From an uncultured Crocinitomix sp. (lineage in GTDB: Bacteria > Bacteroidota > Bacteroidia > Flavobacteriales_D > Crocinitomicaceae): a stretch of 36,545 nucleotides of DNA. Positions 25,019-33,589 of the stretch are shown here, piece by piece. Numbering within the stretch: the stretch's first letter is position 1; the number at the start of each line of letters is the position of its first letter. The stretch is taken from positions 1 to 36,545 of the forward strand of contig CAKZPK010000349.1 in the NCBI GenBank assembly GCA_937139035.1, read 5' to 3'. The translations under genes and the position numbers were made by a program. The notes beneath the pieces were generated by a model. It did no database searches, was not told the DNA's origin, and was given only the letters and a program-made list of their open reading frames with translations.

Positions 25019-26136
25019 TATTCGAAATAATTCAATGTTCTGTAGCCACCATCTTTTAAATACTGGTCTTTTTGCATTAGTTTAACATCGGATTGCATCA
25101 TATCTTTTACAAGATCTAATAATTCGTATTCACATTCCCAACCTAATTTATTTTTTGCTTTGCTTGCATCTCCAATTAACAGCTCCACTTCTGTGGGTCT
25201 AAAATATTTCGGATCTACTTCTAAAACTTCCTTTCCTATTTCAATTTGAAATTCTGGATTATTACATTTTACAACTGTAGCCGTTTCATTAACTCCTTTT
25301 CCTTTAAATTCTAATTCAATTCCTACTTCAGAAAATGCCATACGTACAAATTCTCTAACCGGAGTCGTTTTACCTGTTGCAATAACCCAGTCTTCTGCTT
25401 CATTTGCTTGAAGTATCATCCACATCATGCGCACATAATCTTTAGCATGCCCCCAGTCACGTTGCGCATCTAAATTTCCTAAATAAAACTTATCTTGTAA
25501 ACCTAATGCAATACGTGATGCTGCACGCGTAATTTTTCGGGTAACAAATGTTTCTCCTCTCAACGGTGATTCATGGTTGAATAAAATTCCGTTACAAGTA
25601 AACATCCCGTAAGCCTCACGATAATTTACCGTTATCCAGTAGGCATACATTTTTGCTACAGCATAAGGACTACGTGGATAGAATGGTGTTGTTTCTGATT
25701 GCGGAACTTCTTGAACTTTTCCATATAATTCAGAAGTTGACGCTTGATAAATTCGTGTTTTCTTTTCTAAACCTAATAAACGAACTGCATCTAAAATTCG
25801 TAATGTTCCTAATCCATCTGCATTTCCTGTATATTCTGGTATTTCAAAAGAAACATGTACATGACTCATTGCTGCCAAATTATAAATTTCATCAGGCTGA
25901 ATTTCTTTAATTAAACGAATTAGGTTCGTACTGTCCGTCATATCACCATAATGGAGTATGAAATTTCTGTTTTCGATATGTGGATCTTGATACAAATGAT
26001 CTATTCGATCAGTATTAAACAAAGACGAACGCCTTTTTAGTCCATGAACAATATATCCTTTTTTCAAAAGAAATTCGCTTAAATAAGCACCATCCTGTCC
26101 TGTTACTCCTGTAATAAATGCTACTTTTTGTTTCAT
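25018..26136 (-). CDS. gmd: GDP-mannose 4,6-dehydratase
   Basis: The 372-aa SDR enzyme turns GDP-D-mannose into GDP-4-keto-6-deoxy-D-mannose, the first step to GDP-L-fucose. Recognisable motifs are [17 protein letters not shown] (NADP binding), [31 protein letters not shown], the active-site [15 protein letters not shown] and [15 protein letters not shown] (Y-x-x-x-K), [15 protein letters not shown], and [14 protein letters not shown]. It lies 102 bases after the isomerase gene and overlaps fcl by one base, a classic gmd-fcl pair. Confidence 0.98.
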   Translation of the reverse strand: MKQKVAFITGVTGQDGAYLSEFLLKKGYIVHGLKRRSSLFNTDRIDHLYQDPHIENRNFILHYGDMTDSTNLIRLIKEIQPDEIYNLAAMSHVHVSFEIPEYTGNADGLGTLRILDAVRLLGLEKKTRIYQASTSELYGKVQEVPQSETTPFYPRSPYAVAKMYAYWITVNYREAYGMFTCNGILFNHESPLRGETFVTRKITRAASRIALGLQDKFYLGNLDAQRDWGHAKDYVRMMWMILQANEAEDWVIATGKTTPVREFVRMAFSEVGIELEFKGKGVNETATVVKCNNPEFQIEIGKEVLEVDPKYFRPTEVELLIGDASKAKNKLGWECEYELLDLVKDMMQSDVKLMQKDQYLKDGGYRTLNYFE

Positions 26137-26238
26137 ATTCGTTTATTATTCAAATAGTACTTTTCTAAAACCCTTGCGTTTAATAATTCTGCGTGTTATA
26201 CTTCAAAAGTTTGTTTTACAATCAATATTAGAGTACCA

Positions 26239-27246
26239 TTAACGCTGTAAAGAAGTTTTTAAGTTATCGATTACTTCAATGTATATAGAGTCAATTTCAT
26301 TTTTCTCTGCTGCATAAATAGATGCCCAATCGATGATATGAATCAAGTACAATGATTTTAATATTTGGGTTTCTCCTTTTGCTTTTAATACTTTTACAGC
26401 ACTTGTCTTTTTCTGAATGGATTCTAATGAAAAAACTAAACGTTTTCTATTTTGAGCGTGCCAGTCATTAGTCTCTAAAAATAATACTGCATAACGATTA
26501 TCTCCACCGTACCAGCCGACCATTTCATTGTGATTCATTTCTGGAATAGTGTGGTGACTGCATAGTATTTTACTATTCTCATTAAATTGTTGTCTTGCAC
26601 GAATAGCAACGGCTTCATCTTTTGCTTCGCTGTAAATGATGAGTTCTTTTCCATCAATGAAATTCGCTAATTCTTTTGCTTGAATATGAATTTCATCTTT
26701 ACAAGCTATTAATAGCTCACTTGCAAGAGCAAATTCTTTTAATTTATCTTTGTTTATTAAATCTAATTCGGCAAAAACATGCATTATCTGCACAATAGAA
26801 AACGCCAATTGTGTTCTTGGTGGCTTACCACTTGGAATTAATATACATTCATACTTCCATTGTTTACAAAACGCTTCTAATCCCCCTCCTGAACAAACAG
26901 CTATAATAGATGCACCTTTTTGATGTGCTTCTGCTACCGTTGACATAGTTTCTTCGGTATTTCCAGAATTGGAAGAAGCAATAATGAGTGTTTTACTACC
27001 TACATAAGCAGGCAATGTATAATCCTGACAAAAATTAATAGGAATATTAATTTCATCAACAATCCATGATGCCACTAGTTTTCCACCAATACCAGAACCA
27101 CCCATGCCACAAATCACTATATTATTGAATGTAGGGTAACTCTTTTTTAATGGGTTTTGCGCTGAGATTTCAAGCGCTTTTGTTATGTTCTCAGGGAATA
27201 CTTCAATGAGTCCCCTCATATACTCATTGTTCTTTTCTGTTATCAT
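26239..27246 (-). CDS. Bifunctional phosphoglucose/phosphomannose isomerase
   Basis: This 335-aa SIS-domain isomerase belongs to the bact-PGI_C type, which interconverts fructose-6-P with glucose-6-P and mannose-6-P. The first SIS half carries ICGMGGSGIGGKLVASWI and IASSNSGNTEETMSTV; the second half has the QQFNENSKI segment and the catalytic PEMNHNEMVGWYGG. In this operon its useful product is probably mannose-6-P for the GDP-mannose that gmd consumes; ManB and ManC functions are not encoded in the window. It lies second in the operon, 96 bases after the antiterminator gene. Confidence 0.88.
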   Translation of the reverse strand: MITEKNNEYMRGLIEVFPENITKALEISAQNPLKKSYPTFNNIVICGMGGSGIGGKLVASWIVDEINIPINFCQDYTLPAYVGSKTLIIASSNSGNTEETMSTVAEAHQKGASIIAVCSGGGLEAFCKQWKYECILIPSGKPPRTQLAFSIVQIMHVFAELDLINKDKLKEFALASELLIACKDEIHIQAKELANFIDGKELIIYSEAKDEAVAIRARQQFNENSKILCSHHTIPEMNHNEMVGWYGGDNRYAVLFLETNDWHAQNRKRLVFSLESIQKKTSAVKVLKAKGETQILKSLYLIHIIDWASIYAAEKNEIDSIYIEVIDNLKTSLQR

Positions 27247-27342
27247 TACTTAATGTTTTCTCATAGCTCCGCCGTCGTAAGCCACAAATTAAGTGCGCTA
27301 ACGAAGGCCTTACTCTATAATAATCAGCTTATATAGCCGCTT

Positions 27343-27849
27343 TTATTTTACAATCTTACGAACATAACTTTTAGGCACATTCACCGAAAAGCACGTTCCC
27401 AAACTTTCCAATTCCACAACAACACGAAACTTTTGCTCTGTACTAGTAGCAAGCGCAACAAGCCCTTTAAAAGGCCCTCGAATAACCTGTACCGCTTCTC
27501 CTTTTAAAAACGCTCGTTTTTCCTCTAACAGATCAACACCTTCATGTTCCAGCAAAATACGCATGTTATTAATTTCATGTTCAAGAACAATCGCCGGTTT
27601 TTTTAAATACATCAAAATTGTACTAACCCCTTGGACAGAATAAATTATTTTCAATTCACTTTGAACAGAGGATACGAAGAGAGTAGATGCTATTAACGGT
27701 ACGCTAACTTTCTTTTTACGATCACTCCAAACCCTGACAACCTCTTGCAATGGTAAGTAAGTCTCAAAACCCATGTTAATTATACGCTCATTTACTTTTT
27801 TTTCTGCACGAATATTTGTCTTAACCACATACCACTTTTTTTCTTCCAC
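27343..27849 (-). CDS. UpxY-family transcription antiterminator (NusG-like)
   Basis: The 168-aa protein is a specialised NusG paralogue. The NGN domain covers about 1-105 (KKWYVVKTNIRAEKKVNERI, ETYLPLQEVVRVWSDRKKKV, STLFVSS), and a KOW-type segment FLKGEAVQVIRGPFKGL follows from 114. UpxY proteins of Bacteroides bind the leader of the capsule operon whose first gene encodes them and keep polymerase from terminating early. Here it is the first gene of a 21-gene capsule operon of about 21 kb, exactly the expected place. The start is GTG at 27849, directly after an in-frame TAG. Autoregulation through the short leader is inference. Confidence 0.92.
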   Translation of the reverse strand: MEEKKWYVVKTNIRAEKKVNERIINMGFETYLPLQEVVRVWSDRKKKVSVPLIASTLFVSSVQSELKIIYSVQGVSTILMYLKKPAIVLEHEINNMRILLEHEGVDLLEEKRAFLKGEAVQVIRGPFKGLVALATSTEQKFRVVVELESLGTCFSVNVPKSYVRKIVK

Positions 27850-27927
27850 CTAATTACGACTCTTAATTTTGTAATTTAAAGGGCAAAAATAGTTAAAATT
27901 ATCCATCTTACATTTAAAAAAACAGCA

Positions 27928-27935
27928 CAAATATA
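27928..27935 (-). promoter_or_regulatory. Candidate -7 element for the capsule operon
   Basis: The minus strand reads TATATTTG here, a perfect match to the Bacteroidota -7 consensus TAnnTTTG. A second match, TATTTTTG, lies at 27884-27891. The first would give a leader of about 70-75 bases before the GTG of the UpxY gene. No clear -33 TTTG was found at the right distance. Confidence 0.45.
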
Positions 27936-27987
27936 TAACTGGTGACTCATACTTATAAACATAATTAACGCCTGAACTTCCTTTCAT

Positions 27988-28314
27988 GAGATTGCTTCGT
28001 TACTCTCTAGCGTTCATTCCTCGCAATGACGTTTCTTTTCATGAGATTACCACGCTTCACTACGTTGCGCTCGCAATGACGTGAGATTGCCTCGTTACTC
28101 TCTGGCACTCATTCCTCGCAATGACGTTTCTTTTCATGAGATTACCACGCTTCACTATGTTTCGCTCGCAATGACGTGAGATTGCCTCGTTACTCTCTGG
28201 CACTCATTCCTCGCAATGACGTTTCTTTTCATGAGATTGCCATGCTTCACTACATTACGCTCGCAATGACGTGAGATTGCCTCGTTACATTCTAGCGTTT
28301 TCGCCTCGCAATGA
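27988..28314. repeat. Tandem array, 95-bp period, about 3.4 copies
   Basis: Two sub-repeats alternate: type A (GAGATTGCCTCGTTACTCTC, start positions 27988, 28083, 28178, 28273) and type B (GAGATTACCACGCTTCACTA and variants, start positions 28043, 28138, 28233). Each series repeats at exactly 95 bases. Each sub-repeat ends in TCGCAATGAC(G), so its ATTGC can pair with GCAAT. Copies differ by only a few substitutions and show no unique spacers. Confidence 0.9.
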
Positions 28315-28365
28315 AAAAACATTAAACTCCTTTAGTATTAAGTCTTCTTTTTTTTTAAATTACAC

Positions 28366-28373
28366 TATATTTG
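28366..28373 (+). promoter_or_regulatory. Candidate -7 element for the outer-membrane protein gene
   Basis: TATATTTG is a perfect match to TAnnTTTG and lies 36 bases before the ATG at 28410, predicting a leader of about 30 bases. It also argues against the longer frame that begins at the TTG inside this motif. A -33 element is not obvious. Confidence 0.5.
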
Positions 28374-28409
28374 CGCCTTATTATTATTCTTATAACTAAC
28401 AAACTTACC

Positions 28410-29009
28410 ATGAAAAAAACATACCTACTTATTTTAATGAGTTTTATAACACTAAGTAGTATAGCCCAAGTAGAAGGCAACGGCTTTGGCCCTGGTTATA
28501 AGTGGACAATTGGACTAGGTGTTAATACCATTGACAGTGATGGAACTGGCTTCAATCAGGCATTCAAAACCAAACAGTGGAACTTTAAACACCCCATAAT
28601 GTTCACTGCTGAACGTAAATGGAACAACACTTTTGCAACATCTTTCTCACTTTCTTTTAATCAATTGGAAAAAAGTAATTTATTAGATGGTGTATACCCA
28701 ACAAAAGACTTCTCTTATGTTGCCTTCGATTTAAACGGACATTTGTATTTTGATCATTTTATTTTTAAAACAACAAGAAATGATTGGTTTGAAGCTTATG
28801 CCATAGCCGGTTTAGGTATTCCTGTAATTATTAACAATGATAACAACAATGCAGACGGATCATTTAACACCGGTCTTGGTCTTAATTTTTGGATTTCTGA
28901 CAACTGGGGGATTCGTTTACAATCTGTTGGGAAATTTGCTTTTAATCACGGAACTAACAATCATAGTAATCATATCCAAAATTCATTTGCTATTATAGCA
29001 CGTTTTTAA
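28410..29009 (+). CDS. Outer-membrane beta-barrel protein (OmpA/OmpW-like, small)
   Basis: This 199-aa protein has a clear Sec signal peptide (MKKTYLLILMSFITLSSIAQ) and then alternating amphipathic strands rich in aromatic residues: YKWTIGLGVNTI, TFATSFSLSFNQL, YVAFDLNGHLYF, WFEAYAIAGLGIPV, FNTGLGLNFWI, WGIRLQSVGKFAF. It ends SFAIIARF, with the terminal phenylalanine favoured by the BAM complex. About eight strands are expected, and no OmpA peptidoglycan-binding domain follows. I chose ATG 28410 because a -7 promoter motif lies just upstream and the signal peptide begins there. It is alone on its strand between two repeat arrays. Function within the capsule region is unknown. Confidence 0.75.
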   Translation: MKKTYLLILMSFITLSSIAQVEGNGFGPGYKWTIGLGVNTIDSDGTGFNQAFKTKQWNFKHPIMFTAERKWNNTFATSFSLSFNQLEKSNLLDGVYPTKDFSYVAFDLNGHLYFDHFIFKTTRNDWFEAYAIAGLGIPVIINNDNNNADGSFNTGLGLNFWISDNWGIRLQSVGKFAFNHGTNNHSNHIQNSFAIIARF

Positions 29010-29067
29010 TAATTTTGACTAAACAATTATTTTAGACAATTAAAAATATCGTTTAAAACATTACTCT

Positions 29068-29118
29068 AAAATTCATTGATTACATTTTAAATACTAAATG
29101 TAATCAATGAATTTTTTA
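29068..29118 (+). terminator. Long perfect hairpin followed by T-run
   Basis: A 20-base arm (29068-29087) is the exact reverse complement of 29096-29115, with an 8-base loop and then further T residues. It lies 58 bases after the stop of the outer-membrane protein gene and is a likely rho-independent terminator, although the stem is AT-rich. The A-run on its left side would let it act on the opposite strand as well. Confidence 0.8.
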
Positions 29119-29254
29119 ATTACACAAGGACTTACTACAAAAATCAGCAACACATCATCCACTCCCCTTCTCTCCTTAACCAAGGCATCACCCAACATCA
29201 CGTCTTAAAAGACTTTACACTAGATTTTCATCTCGCTTATTCAAAGCCTCATAT

Positions 29255-29989
29255 ATGTTTTTTAATTTTAAACCAAAACCAATACTCTCAGAACTACTAC
29301 CACATCAATACATAGACATTCATTCACACATTCTTCCAGGACTCGATGATGGCTCAAAATCAATAACTGATAGCAAAATACTTTTAGAAGCTGTTTTAAA
29401 AATGGGCTTCAAAAAACTCATTACAACACCACATACGATGACTGCTATTTGGAACAACAGCCCTGAAACTATTAATAGCGCATGCAAGACACTCTGCACA
29501 GCGCTTCCAAAATTAGCTCAGGCACTTAATATTCAAGCCGCTTCTGAATACCTTATAGACAACCATTTTATAAAACTAATTAAAGAACAAAAACTACTCA
29601 CCTTAAAAGACACTTATGTTTTAGTAGAACTATCTTATTTAAACCCTCCTTTTGGACTACACGAAGCCCTCTTTGAACTACAAACAGCTGGATACACACC
29701 AGTTTTAGCTCATCCTGAGCGCTACCGTTTTTACCATAATAATTTCAACCAATACCATGACTTAAAAAAGGCAGGCTGTTTATTTCAATTGAATTTACTC
29801 TCAACTGTTGGCTACTATGGAAAATCGGTAGCACAGTGCGCCAATAAACTCTTAAAAGAAGGGCTTATCGATTTTACAGGATCGGACATTCATCATAAAA
29901 AACACATTGACGCATTTCAAAAACCTTTGATTATTTCGGAAATAAAAGCTCTTGAAAACGCTATGAAAAACAATAGGGTGTTTGGGTAG
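29255..29989 (+). CDS. cpsB: CpsB/YwqE-type tyrosine-protein phosphatase (PHP family)
   Basis: This 244-aa PHP-fold, manganese-dependent phosphatase dephosphorylates the tyrosine-rich tail of capsule co-polymerase kinases. Metal-binding motifs are IDIHSHILPGLDDG (H23, H25, D31, D32), TTPH ending at H60, AHPERY near 158, and TGSDIHH near 213-219. The gene stands alone on the plus strand, opposite to wzc on the minus strand and converging with it. The 347-base gap between the two holds a repeat array. Regulation of capsule length or amount by a Wzc/CpsB phosphorylation cycle is inferred from the family. Confidence 0.92.
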   Translation: MFFNFKPKPILSELLPHQYIDIHSHILPGLDDGSKSITDSKILLEAVLKMGFKKLITTPHTMTAIWNNSPETINSACKTLCTALPKLAQALNIQAASEYLIDNHFIKLIKEQKLLTLKDTYVLVELSYLNPPFGLHEALFELQTAGYTPVLAHPERYRFYHNNFNQYHDLKKAGCLFQLNLLSTVGYYGKSVAQCANKLLKEGLIDFTGSDIHHKKHIDAFQKPLIISEIKALENAMKNNRVFG

Positions 29990-30336
29990 TCCTTGGTAAA
30001 AAAACTCAAATTTAAAAGTGACTTAGAAGAAGGTGATAGCCGATATGTTTTTTTAATTGAAACCTTAGATTCCATTTCATGAGATTGCCGCGCTTCACTA
30101 CGTTGCGCTCGCAATGACAGTTCTTTCATTATCTTTTGGTGAGATTGCCACGCTACATTACATTACACTCACAATGACGTGGGGCTTCGTGTTCTTTTGA
30201 TGAGATTGCTACGCTGCACTACGTTACACTCGCAATGACAGTTCTTTCATTATCTTTTGATGAGATTGCCGCGCTTCACTACGTTGTGGTTGCAATGACA
30301 AGTTGGTATTTCAACTCCCTTTAATCTCCAATTTCT
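29990..30336. other. 347-base gap between converging cpsB and wzc
   Basis: No gene is seen. About two thirds of it is the 60-bp-period repeat array at 30081-30300. No classic terminator with a T-run was found for either gene, so the hairpin-forming repeats may serve as the 3' boundary of both transcripts. Confidence 0.6.
30081..30300. repeat. Tandem array, 60-bp period, 4 copies
   Basis: Units begin with GAGATTGC at 30081, 30141, 30202 and 30262 (spacing 60, 61, 60). Each has a 39-base core ending in CAATGAC, followed by a spacer; three cores are preceded by a conserved TATCTTTTG or TTCTTTTGA block. It is the same repeat family as the 95-bp array at 27988-28314, in the same orientation, but with a different period and spacer. 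Confidence 0.88.
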
Positions 30337-32703
30337 CTATTTTCTAAACACGCGCTTAAACCAGGACTCCTTCTCATTAGCTTCATTATACCCATAGCCA
30401 TAGCCATAATTATACCCATAACCATAAGAACTACTTACATCTACATTATTTACCACATAGGCCATGTTTTTCAATTTACCTTCTGCTTTAAGTCTTTTAG
30501 AGAACTCTAATATTTTCTTTTCTGTATAATCAGCACGGGTCACATAAATAGTAACATCAGCATGTTGCGAAATCAATAAGGTATCGGTAACTAACATCGT
30601 TGGCGCAGTATCTATAATAATATAATCATAAAGCACTTTGGCCTCATCTAACAAAACTTTAAAACGCCCGCTAGACAACAGTTCAGCAGAATTTGGTGGT
30701 ACAGCTCCTGAAAACAACACGTCGACACCTAGTTCTCCAAGCGCACTCTTAACAACATTTTTTTTCCAATTAGTTTCTGGTTGGTATAAATAATTAGATA
30801 AACCAATACGATCTTTAGTCATATTCACATAAGTATGCAATTGTGGATTCCTTAAATCAGCACCAATCAAGAGCACCTTCTTTTTCATAGACTCATAGGT
30901 CAAAGCCAGGTTAAAAGCGGTAAAGGTTTTCCCTTCTCCTTTTATAGTAGACGTGACATAAATTACCTTAGCAGCTGTTGAATCAGTCAGAGGCAACAAA
31001 TAATTAACATTCGTACTTACTATTCTAAAGGCTTCAGCCAGTACCGAACGGTCGTTTAGCACAACCAAACGTTGTTCTGCTACTATTTTCGGTATTTCTG
31101 CTATAACAGTACTTTCAGGTACCAACGTTTCTACATCATATTTGCCATGAATCTTAGTGTCCAGTAAAAAGCGTAAATACAACACCCCAAAAGGAAGCAA
31201 CACCCCTAACAATACAGCACCTAGATAAACAATCTTTTTTTTAGGCCCCACAGGAACTAAGCCCGTTATCGCATAATCTACAACTTTTAATGAAGGCGCT
31301 GTAATAGCAAGGTTTATTGCTGCTTCTTCACGTTTTTGCAATAAAAGTATGTATAGCGCTTCCTTTATAGTTTGTTGCCGCTCTATAGCGCGTAATATTT
31401 TTTCTTTTTCTGGGATACTAGAAAACAATCGAGCACTTTCGTGCTTTACCGCAGACACTTGACGCAAACTAACCTCTAATTGCTTCTGATAAACACTCGC
31501 CGATAATAAAATATTAGCATGCACATCTTCCAATTGAGAATTAACAATCTGCACAGCCGGATTATTTTCACCTGCAGATTTAAGGATTTTCTCACGTTCC
31601 AGCACTAAAGTATTATAATCACCAACTTGTTGGTTAACACTACTATTTTCTAAACCAATATTAGAAGGAAGCAAACTAAATGCTTTCCCCTCACTTAAGG
31701 TTTCTTTCAACAAATTAGCTAAAGCACGTTGTGTTTCCACACGCAACTGTTCCTGTTCAGAGCCCGCTTTTTTTTCTATTGTGTATTGCGCATCACCTTT
31801 AATATAACTTAACGCATTGGCTTGCTTGTACTCTTTTTTATCATCTTCAATAGAATCAAGTTCTTTAGCCAGAAAGACAAATCGTTCATCCACAAAATCT
31901 AACGTACGCTGAGATATCAGCTGACGGTCGTTAATTCCATCCTGATTAAACTGCTTGATAATGTTATTCAATAAGACTTCAGAACGCAAAGGACTAACCC
32001 CTTTAACCCCTAAAGATAATATTTCACTCTTCTTACCAACAGTACTTATATTGAGCATATTAGTTAAACTCATCACACTACTGTAGATAGAGCTTCTCTT
32101 AATCCTGAACTGACGCCCTACATAGGTAGATAAATCAAGTCCATTGGCCACACAAATAGCAAAAGGCTGCGTACCTTCAGCAGCTAGCACTGTATACCCT
32201 TCTGTTTCCCAATGCTGTTTACTAGCTTCATCTACTATAGCGTATCCTGTTGAATTAACGCTTACAAGATACGATTCAGCAGCTGCATCTCGCCTCAACA
32301 CCTCCGTAAAAACAATTTCAAAAGGAGATGGCCATAACTCTACAGATCGCAAAACTTCAGCATCGTAACAACGTACAGCTAAACCTAATTCCTTAACCAC
32401 ACCTTCCAATATACGATACGATTTTATAACTTCAACTTCATTTTCCAGATTTACCTTAGAATTTCCGAAGAGTGAATTTAGATCCGTAGGCAGCTCTAAG
32501 CCTTTAGACGACTCATCCAAAATTTTAATCTTAGCTGTAGTTTGATACGTCAGCGGTGTCACTTTTAAATAAGCAAAAGCGAGTACTAAAAACACAACTA
32601 TGACTCCTAAAAACCAAGGCCAGAATTGGATATATTTACTAATTTCGGCTTTAATATCAATGCTGCCTTCTTCCTTATCAAAATAATTTGGATTTTCAAT
32701 CAT
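30337..32703 (-). CDS. wzc: Wzc-type polysaccharide co-polymerase / tyrosine autokinase
   Basis: The 788-aa protein controls polymerisation and export and phosphorylates its own tail. A Wzz domain with TM1 at about 30-48 and a long periplasmic coiled-coil region (about 260-470) is followed by TM2 near 495-515. The BY-kinase domain is fused at the C-terminus: Walker A STIKGEGKT near 585-593, Walker A' VLLIGADLRNP, Walker B YDYIIIDTAP. The tail has an unusual tyrosine-glycine run (YGYGYNYGYGYGYN) before a basic end (WFKRVFRK). It lies 3 bases after wza. The CpsB-like phosphatase encoded next door is the likely counter-enzyme. Confidence 0.95.
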   Translation of the reverse strand: MIENPNYFDKEEGSIDIKAEISKYIQFWPWFLGVIVVFLVLAFAYLKVTPLTYQTTAKIKILDESSKGLELPTDLNSLFGNSKVNLENEVEVIKSYRILEGVVKELGLAVRCYDAEVLRSVELWPSPFEIVFTEVLRRDAAAESYLVSVNSTGYAIVDEASKQHWETEGYTVLAAEGTQPFAICVANGLDLSTYVGRQFRIKRSSIYSSVMSLTNMLNISTVGKKSEILSLGVKGVSPLRSEVLLNNIIKQFNQDGINDRQLISQRTLDFVDERFVFLAKELDSIEDDKKEYKQANALSYIKGDAQYTIEKKAGSEQEQLRVETQRALANLLKETLSEGKAFSLLPSNIGLENSSVNQQVGDYNTLVLEREKILKSAGENNPAVQIVNSQLEDVHANILLSASVYQKQLEVSLRQVSAVKHESARLFSSIPEKEKILRAIERQQTIKEALYILLLQKREEAAINLAITAPSLKVVDYAITGLVPVGPKKKIVYLGAVLLGVLLPFGVLYLRFLLDTKIHGKYDVETLVPESTVIAEIPKIVAEQRLVVLNDRSVLAEAFRIVSTNVNYLLPLTDSTAAKVIYVTSTIKGEGKTFTAFNLALTYESMKKKVLLIGADLRNPQLHTYVNMTKDRIGLSNYLYQPETNWKKNVVKSALGELGVDVLFSGAVPPNSAELLSSGRFKVLLDEAKVLYDYIIIDTAPTMLVTDTLLISQHADVTIYVTRADYTEKKILEFSKRLKAEGKLKNMAYVVNNVDVSSSYGYGYNYGYGYGYNEANEKESWFKRVFRK

Positions 32704-32706
32704 CGG

Positions 32707-33468
32707 TTATCGGGTAATTAAAATAGCAGTACTTAATAAAATAGAAACAATAGAGAGTATAGTAACAGTGCTTCCTACAAAGCCTGCCGATTTAACTTTA
32801 GGATTATTAGGATGCACTACAATAACATCATTTTGTTGCACATAATAATACTTGCTGTTAAACCAATCGGTTTTAGTCATATCTATATGACCAATCTCAC
32901 GCTCCCCATCTTGCTGACGAATCACCATAACATCATGGCGTCGTCCGTTAATTGTTAAATCTCCAGCATACCCTAAAGCTTGAGGAAGTGTAATGTTCTG
33001 CTCGGTAAAATTATACGTTCCAGGGAGATTCACCTCCCCTAAAATGGTAATCTTCGCATTTACAATACGAGCACGTACCACAGCATCTTTAATATGACCT
33101 CCTGTACCCAAAAGCTCAACGATATGCGCTTCAACGTCTCTAGTGGTCATTCCTCTCACGTTAATAACCCCAAGGACAGGAAAAGTAATATCTCCATTAG
33201 CAGTTACCAAATAGCCCTGTAATTTTAAAGCATCAACCGATGTTGCCCCAACTGCCCCGCTAGCAGAAAATATATTATAAGGTATTGCAATTTCAGGAAT
33301 AACAGCACTCACTTCAATTTTTAAAATATCATTTACCATAATTAGAGCATCATGATGCTCTAACGCTTCAAAAGCATAGTTGTCTTGAAAATAGACAATA
33401 TCCTTATTACTAGCACAAGATTGCAATAAAAATATCGCTATAACAAAGACTAAGAAATGTTGATTCAT
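32707..33468 (-). CDS. wza: Wza-type polysaccharide export lipoprotein
   Basis: The 253-aa protein should form the outer-membrane export channel. The signal peptide ends in the lipobox LLQSC with Cys18. The Poly_export domain begins at about 45 (DILKIEVSAVIPE) and includes YLVTANGDITFPVLGVINV; an SLBB domain follows at about 140-215 (ITILGEVNLPGTYNF, QALGYAGDLTING). As in other Bacteroidota exporters, the C-terminus is a hydrophobic helix (TVTILSIVSILLSTAILITR). It is 3 bases upstream of wzc and 121 bases downstream of the WecA-like gene. Confidence 0.93.
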   Translation of the reverse strand: MNQHFLVFVIAIFLLQSCASNKDIVYFQDNYAFEALEHHDALIMVNDILKIEVSAVIPEIAIPYNIFSASGAVGATSVDALKLQGYLVTANGDITFPVLGVINVRGMTTRDVEAHIVELLGTGGHIKDAVVRARIVNAKITILGEVNLPGTYNFTEQNITLPQALGYAGDLTINGRRHDVMVIRQQDGEREIGHIDMTKTDWFNSKYYYVQQNDVIVVHPNNPKVKSAGFVGSTVTILSIVSILLSTAILITR

Positions 33469-33482
33469 AAATACTGGGTTTT

Positions 33483-33499
33483 ACACTTTATAAAAGTGT
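33483..33499. promoter_or_regulatory. Palindrome in front of wza
   Basis: ACACTTT (33483-33489) and AAAGTGT (33493-33499) are perfect arms around ATA. The palindrome ends 14 bases upstream of the wza ATG. It could be an operator or a small leader hairpin. Support is limited to symmetry and position. Confidence 0.3.
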
Positions 33500-33589
33500 T
33501 TCAATTTTCTGCGAATATACAATTTTTAAAGTGCTATTAAAACATCTCCCCTATAACTTGAAACGACATTACTAAATAGAGCGCTAAGT

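Larger units (their letters stand above)
27850..28409. other. 560-base intergenic region: divergent promoters and repeat array
   Basis: This region separates the capsule operon (minus) from the outer-membrane protein gene (plus). It holds a minus-strand -7 motif at 27928-27935, the 95-bp tandem array at 27988-28314, and a plus-strand -7 motif at 28366-28373. No coding frame outside the repeat was credible. Confidence 0.6.

Noticed and set aside
27988..28314. CRISPR array
   Set aside because: The repeats are direct and regular, but the intervening segments are themselves repeated and nearly identical, so there are no unique spacers. No cas gene is present in the window.
29917..30129. 70-aa minus-strand frame overlapping the cpsB end
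   Set aside because: Its N-terminal LRAQRSEARQSH is the standard read-through of the palindromic repeat, and the rest is antisense to cpsB.
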